A stretch of 18,128 bases of DNA from assembly GCA_036399835.1 (NCBI GenBank), contig DASWMI010000153.1, positions 1-18,128 of the forward strand, given 5' to 3'. Origin of the DNA: DASYML01 sp036399835 (GTDB taxonomy: Bacteria > Acidobacteriota > Blastocatellia > Pyrinomonadales > Pyrinomonadaceae). Positions 14,447-18,128 of this stretch are shown in pieces (position 1 is the first letter of the stretch; each line of letters begins with the position of its first letter). Both the position numbers and the translations under genes were made by a program. The notes below the pieces were generated by a model that searched no databases, had not been told where the DNA came from, and saw only the letters and a program-made list of their open reading frames with translations.

Positions 14447-16504
14447 TCAGGCGGAAACGGAAAGCTCCGTCTCTTCTTCCTTGTTTTTGGTCCGCCCCAG
14501 ACCCTTGATCTGGACGGGCTTCTCTCCCGTCAGACCCTGTTGCTTGAGGACGTTTTCCTGGTAGAGCTTACGCATCATCTGCATCTCTTCGGCAGCCGTC
14601 TTTGGCCCATCCATGACGGGCTTGTTCGGACGCTGTATGTCTACCTCATTGAGCTTCATGCCGTGCGTCGTGTCGGCGAGCGGAACGGCCTTGCCCCTGG
14701 CAAAGATTTCATGTCGGCCATGCTCCTGATACCACTTGGCGACGGTCGCGTTCTGGTGCATGTGCTCGATGATGTTTCTCCAACCGATGCCAGTGTTGTA
14801 GGCGCAGAAGGAGATTTCGCCTTCCTGTGTGCCGTAAGGGATGATGCACATCTCTGTGCGGCGAAAATCGTAGTTGAAGAGGTCCTGAAACCACATGCCC
14901 GCGATAAAGAGGAAGTTCCAGCGGTCCGAGCGGCGCTTCTCTATGTCTTCCTTCGAGCGGCTGCCGTCAACCTTGCCGTAATCCTTGCCGGTCAAGCCGA
15001 AGGATTTGTCGAACTTCTTGAACAGCTCCGAGAGCGTAAACTGCGAAGGCGACTTGTAAGGGTTGTAGTGCTTGAGGAGCGCCAGGCCCATCATCAAGTT
15101 TGACATCCACTTGCCGCGCGCAGCGTCCGTAATCTTCTTCATGTCCGTGACCAGACCCGGAATGTTGAGGAACTCCGGCACGGGCCTCATCTCTTTGGAT
15201 TCCTTGTCAATCATCACAGCCGTCCCGACGCCGCAGTTCGGATGGCAACCGCACGAGACCTGTCCCCAATCTGCATCCGGCCCGTGCACGAGGTCCGCAA
15301 AATCCGCGAACGCGCCCATCAAAGAGAGCGGAAACCAGTCGCGCGTAGGCTCTGTGATGCCGACCTGGTCCTTAACGTCGTGCGCCAAGTGCGAGAGCGT
15401 ATAGCGCTGCTGCAAGCGGCGCTGCTCTGTAATCTCTTCGTCGCGGCCAGTGAAAGAGACCGGCTGAAACGAGAGGAAAGCGATCTTCTTAGGATTATCC
15501 AGCGCGAAACGAATAATCGAGCCGACCTGGTCGTTGTTGATGCCGTTGACGAGCGTCGTCACCAGCACGATCTCGACGCCCGCTTCGTGCAGGTTGTTGA
15601 TGGCGCGCAGCTTGACATCAAAGAGATTGCCGACCTGACGGTGGCTGTTGGCGTCGTTGCCGATGCCGTCGAATTGCAGATAGACATAACGCAAGCCGGC
15701 TTCTGCGGCCTCGCGGCAGAACTCTTTGCTCTTGGCAAACTCGATGCCGTTGGTCGCCGCCTGCACGCTGTTGTAGCCGACTTTGCGCGCATACTTAACG
15801 GCGTCTATAAAGTGCGGAGAGATGGTCGGCTCGCCGCCCGAAAATTGTACGGACATCTGGCGGCGCGGCTTAATAGTAATCGCGTTGTCGAGAATCTCTT
15901 TGACATCATCAAAGCTCAGCTCGTGCACAAAGCCGACCTGGTTGGCATCCATAAAGCAGGGGTCGCACATCATGTTGCAGCGATTTGTCAGGTCCACTGT
16001 AAGAACCGCGCCGCGACCGTACTTGACCGTGCTCGAACCGTGATTGTGCAGCTTCTCGTCGTTGTGCGCAGGGATGTCGCGGCCCGGAAACATTCTTTCG
16101 ATGTGCTCCAGAAACTTCGCGTCAATCGCCATCATGTCCTCATAATGGCCGTGCACGGGGCAATCCTTGACCATCCAGATTTCGCCATCGCGCTCGATAA
16201 TCTGAGCCTTGACCTCGCCCACCTTCTCGTTGATAAGGACGGAGACATCCTTTTTGCCGCTCAAGATGTCCTGGCGCGCTTCTATGACGCACTGCGGGCA
16301 GAGCGAGTCGGTTGTTCGCGGCCAACCCAGCGTAGGCTTGGTCTTCTGCCACGATTTCAGGAGCGGCTTGTCGGACCACTTGGGCGTAAATGACGGATTG
16401 GGCTTGTACTTATTAATAGACTGGATCGTGTTGAATAGTCTGCCCGCGATGAAGGTCAAGCCTCTCTCGGCGTGTTTGATGGGTTTATGTTTGCTGCCTG
16501 CCAT
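14447..16504 (-). CDS. Radical SAM protein, Tes/Mss-like (candidate membrane-spanning lipid synthase)
   Basis: A 685-residue cytosolic enzyme. The radical SAM cluster motif is C176-x3-C180-x2-C183 in TNRCNMMCDPCFMDAN, with the SAM-binding GGEP at 223-226. Before it, CPQC (69-72) and DCPVHGHY (Cys115) match the rubredoxin-like N-terminal unit of archaeal tetraether synthase (MJ0619-type). After the barrel come SCGCHPNC (Cys418, Cys420, Cys424) and CIIPYGTQEGEISFCAYN (Cys553, Cys567), cysteine blocks I associate with the extra iron-sulfur clusters of that group. Archaeal Tes joins lipid tails by carbon-carbon bonds, and bacterial relatives are proposed to make membrane-spanning diabolic-type lipids; acidobacteria are known to contain iso-diabolic acid. 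The N-terminal and C-terminal tails are lysine-rich. GAGGA about nine bases upstream supports the start. It is monocistronic. Radical SAM is near certain; the lipid role is an inference. Confidence 0.85.
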   Translation of the reverse strand: MAGSKHKPIKHAERGLTFIAGRLFNTIQSINKYKPNPSFTPKWSDKPLLKSWQKTKPTLGWPRTTDSLCPQCVIEARQDILSGKKDVSVLINEKVGEVKAQIIERDGEIWMVKDCPVHGHYEDMMAIDAKFLEHIERMFPGRDIPAHNDEKLHNHGSSTVKYGRGAVLTVDLTNRCNMMCDPCFMDANQVGFVHELSFDDVKEILDNAITIKPRRQMSVQFSGGEPTISPHFIDAVKYARKVGYNSVQAATNGIEFAKSKEFCREAAEAGLRYVYLQFDGIGNDANSHRQVGNLFDVKLRAINNLHEAGVEIVLVTTLVNGINNDQVGSIIRFALDNPKKIAFLSFQPVSFTGRDEEITEQRRLQQRYTLSHLAHDVKDQVGITEPTRDWFPLSLMGAFADFADLVHGPDADWGQVSCGCHPNCGVGTAVMIDKESKEMRPVPEFLNIPGLVTDMKKITDAARGKWMSNLMMGLALLKHYNPYKSPSQFTLSELFKKFDKSFGLTGKDYGKVDGSRSKEDIEKRRSDRWNFLFIAGMWFQDLFNYDFRRTEMCIIPYGTQEGEISFCAYNTGIGWRNIIEHMHQNATVAKWYQEHGRHEIFARGKAVPLADTTHGMKLNEVDIQRPNKPVMDGPKTAAEEMQMMRKLYQENVLKQQGLTGEKPVQIKGLGRTKNKEEETELSVSA

Positions 16505-16984
16505 TCTCTTCTCTTCCTCTTTTTTTTATCAACGTTTCTGTGGGCCGCGCGTCTTGGGTAAGCCTCTCGGACGTGCTTTGGCGTAAATAAACGACCTGCT
16601 GGATTCGCACACTAAGGCGCATAAAAAGCGGCATTTTCTCTGTGCAATGAGCGTGCCGCTTTCGGGTGTAGACTGTAACTCGACAAATGATAGAGTTTAG
16701 TCGTCTTCCGCGACCGTCTTTCGGATTTCAAAAAGAAGGGCTGCCGTATCAGATGAACTCAAATCCCGACAAAGATAAGCCTGCGTAGCACTCTGACTCG
16801 CGCCCGTCCTTTCCAGACGAGACCTTAAACCATTTTGACACTCAGGTCAAATCGTGCGGGTTTGGTAAACAATATACAGCACAATCTTTACGAGTGTGTA
16901 GCCGAAAAAGAGAGGAGCCGCTGGCCCGCTTTGCCGCAAGCTGAAAAGCGAACTCATCCTCGTCTTCAAGCCATCAAGCCTCGG
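16505..16984. other. Gene-poor region upstream of the Tes/Mss-like gene
   Basis: About 480 bases without a convincing gene. It contains a hairpin with a T-run at 16625-16662 (listed separately) and an isolated dyad TTTGAC-ACTCAG-GTCAAA at 16834-16851 that could be a repressor site. A purine-rich run (16505-16530 on the minus strand) supplies the ribosome site of the following gene. I cannot place the promoter of that gene. Two short reading frames here were considered and not accepted. Confidence 0.5.
16625..16662 (-). terminator. Rho-independent terminator-like hairpin
   Basis: Arms AAAGCGGCA and TGCCGCTTT (9 bp) enclose a 20-base loop. On the minus strand the second arm runs into TTTTTAT. 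It lies about 320 bases after the small gene ending at 16985 and about 120 bases before the radical SAM start, so it would separate those two transcripts or act as an attenuator. Confidence 0.6.
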
Positions 16985-17155
16985 CTAAGTCTGTTCGACC
17001 ACCTTCTTGACGGTCACTTTAAGCTCCGGGTGGCTCTTGCTCCCCGCGGTGATAATCTCTTTGACGGCCTCTATGGTTGATTCGGCAAAGTTGTGAGCAG
17101 GTTCATCTTCGCCCTCTATCCAGAGGGTCACTTTCAATCTGATAGCCTTACGCAT
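16985..17155 (-). CDS. Small conserved-looking protein, 56 aa
   Basis: A short reading frame that is easily missed by length filters. The ATG at 17155 is the second of two adjacent ATGs; AGGGGG (17165-17160) precedes it by four bases. The product begins MRKAIRLKVTLWIEGEDEP, continues through a helix-like AHNFAESTIEAVKEIITAG and ends in a strand-like LKVTVKKVVEQT, giving a compact strand-helix-strand pattern without signal peptide or membrane segment. The frame is tightly coupled to the gene upstream, starting 15 bases after its stop codon. Its composition and codon use look coding. The function is unknown; a small RNA-binding or regulatory role cannot be excluded or supported. A longer reading frame on the opposite strand overlaps it and is less plausible. 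Confidence 0.65.
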   Translation of the reverse strand: MRKAIRLKVTLWIEGEDEPAHNFAESTIEAVKEIITAGSKSHPELKVTVKKVVEQT

Positions 17156-17170
17156 CATGCCCCCTACAGC

Positions 17171-17971
17171 TCAAGGAATTTCGTCCACAGATTTCCAGAG
17201 GCCATTTTGCTGGACCTCTATCTTCATGATGGGATGTATCTCCCAGATCGTCCCGCGCGTCTTCCCCACCTGGTCCGGGTGCTCCGGGTCCAGCAACAGC
17301 CAACCGCTGATGCGCACGCGTTGCTGCGCCTTGCCAATCTTATTGAGCACATCCGTGCGCCAGCTCGGGTGATTCTCGCGTATGGGCGGAGTGGTCTCAA
17401 TCACAATCGAGCCGGTTCTATCATCGCCGGCCTCTTTGGTCAGCCAGATATGGTAATCACGAAATTCCTTATCGGCGCCATGACAGTTTGGCGATTCCGG
17501 CCCCATCAGTTTGGCGTCGGCCAGATAGCCTTCGACGACCACGGGTGTCCCCTCATAACGCTCGACTTCAGCCAGATCACTGCTGGACCACCTGTCGCGG
17601 TCACGCCGTTCGACCTTTTTGGGCCAGGGGAGATTCTTCAGAGCGTCAAAGCCGACCGCGATATAGCTGCCTTCGTCTACGCGATTCTTCAACCTGTTCA
17701 AGGCAGGGTCGCCGCCATCGCCTTCTGGCGGGCAGCCTCTAAAAGTTTTATTAGCGGGATTAGGCTTTGCTCGCAGCTCTGGAAAGCCTACGGTCCTCTC
17801 CGTCGCGGAAGGCTTGCCCGGTGTCGTGAGGGTCGCGGAGGGTGGCGGCAAGCCCTTGCGTAATGAACGGACCAGCAAAACCAGCAAGAGAAGCGCGCAG
17901 ATGACGACGAGCGCGATGATGATTTTGGTGAACGGCTTTAGATGTCGAGGGCGATTTCCCTGCCAACTCAT
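17171..17971 (-). CDS. Membrane-anchored hypothetical protein with an OB-like extracytoplasmic domain
   Basis: About 266 residues from the chosen ATG. A basic N-terminus (SWQGNRPRHLKPF) precedes one strong transmembrane helix (about 16-35, TKIIIALVVICALLLLVLLV), then a proline/serine-rich linker and a soluble domain outside the cytoplasm. That domain includes EGTPVVVEGYLADAK, ESPNCHGADKEFRDYHIWLT, IVIETTPPIRENHPSW, and VRISGWLLLDPEHPD followed by TIWEIHPIMKIEV, a strand pattern suggesting an OB-fold-like barrel. I recall similar uncharacterised proteins in other bacteria but no assigned function. AGGAG (17984-17980) is eight bases upstream of 17971 and only two from an earlier ATG (17977), so I prefer 17971; a third possible start lies at 18034. 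The 56-residue gene follows after 15 bases. Confidence 0.82.
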   Translation of the reverse strand: MSWQGNRPRHLKPFTKIIIALVVICALLLLVLLVRSLRKGLPPPSATLTTPGKPSATERTVGFPELRAKPNPANKTFRGCPPEGDGGDPALNRLKNRVDEGSYIAVGFDALKNLPWPKKVERRDRDRWSSSDLAEVERYEGTPVVVEGYLADAKLMGPESPNCHGADKEFRDYHIWLTKEAGDDRTGSIVIETTPPIRENHPSWRTDVLNKIGKAQQRVRISGWLLLDPEHPDQVGKTRGTIWEIHPIMKIEVQQNGLWKSVDEIP

Positions 17972-18128
17972 AAACATGGCTCCTGACCGCGTAAGCTGAA
18001 GACGTGATGTTGGAGATAAATTCAGACGGGCCAATATAACAGAATCCGAAAGGCTATGTGAAAGCTGGTCCAGTCAGAGCGGTCCAGACAGAGAGAGAGC
18101 GCTGAGCCGCTCGTCATTCTTCAAGAAA

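Noticed and set aside
15242..16393. Plus-strand reading frame of 383 codons inside the Tes/Mss-like gene
   Set aside because: It lies wholly opposite a gene with full cysteine and GGEP motifs; a long antisense frame is expected in GC-biased codons. There is no ribosome site or domain match.
16847..16957. Minus-strand mini-frame of 36 codons with a hydrophobic stretch (LVKIVLYIVY)
   Set aside because: It could be a tiny membrane protein, but the purine-rich site is too close to the ATG and nothing else supports it.
16835..17080. Plus-strand reading frame of 81 codons
   Set aside because: It overlaps the better-supported 56-residue minus-strand gene, has a biased composition and no ribosome site.
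17093..17863. Plus-strand reading frame of 256 codons
   Set aside because: It overlaps the membrane-anchored gene and the 56-residue gene on the other strand. The minus-strand genes have ribosome sites and a coherent transmembrane/domain layout.

Overview
The window reads as ordinary chromosomal DNA of a mid-to-high-GC Gram-negative-type bacterium. The best guess is an Acidobacteriota member of the Blastocatellia/Pyrinomonas type. That placement is an inference from gene content: secreted M1 and M49-like peptidases, a PQQ-type sugar dehydrogenase lipoprotein, a secreted protein family typical of acidobacteria, a surE-pcm pair and a Tes/Mss-like radical SAM enzyme. No rRNA or phylogenetic marker stronger than rpsU is present. 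I see no phage, transposase, integrase, plasmid function or CRISPR array. Coding density is high and most genes are on the minus strand.

Layout. 1-327 is gene-free. 328-981 (+) is a SAM methyltransferase that converges on a PQQ-dependent sugar dehydrogenase lipoprotein (1019-2170, -). Upstream of that on the minus strand lie a two-CBS-domain protein, a PA0069/SplB-type radical SAM protein and a 70-residue Sm-like protein. A second minus-strand cluster (6362 down to 4420) encodes a membrane J-domain protein, a VOC/glyoxalase-fold protein and a secreted protein, and ends in a strong intrinsic terminator. Divergent from it, a 118-residue unknown protein and an exported M1 aminopeptidase form a plus-strand operon (6500-8550). 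This converges on an OsmC to M49-like metallopeptidase operon (10873 down to 8616).

The second half holds tRNA-Pro(CGG) with a near-consensus promoter, then a run of minus-strand genes listed here in coordinate order: dedA-family membrane protein, pcm, surE and rpsU. Next come a 685-residue radical SAM protein resembling archaeal tetraether synthase and bacterial membrane-spanning lipid synthase, a roughly 480-nt gene-poor stretch, a 56-residue small protein, and a membrane-anchored protein with an OB-like extracytoplasmic domain.

Points that stand out. (1) The odd palindrome CTGGWCCAG and its core TGGWCCA are scattered through genes and spacers at roughly ten times or more the chance frequency, in several reading frames and in non-coding DNA, so the signal appears to act at DNA level. 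(2) The Tes/Mss-like radical SAM gene is a candidate for bacterial membrane-spanning lipid synthesis. (3) A roughly 105-bp hairpin built from GAGTC/GACTC units fills the pcm-dedA spacer. (4) The M49-like peptidase has a contracted HEVGH zinc motif. (5) Two genes without a Shine-Dalgarno sequence have promoter-like elements almost abutting the ATG, suggesting leaderless messages. No clear defence or other novel multigene system is present; the window is mainly housekeeping and accessory metabolism.
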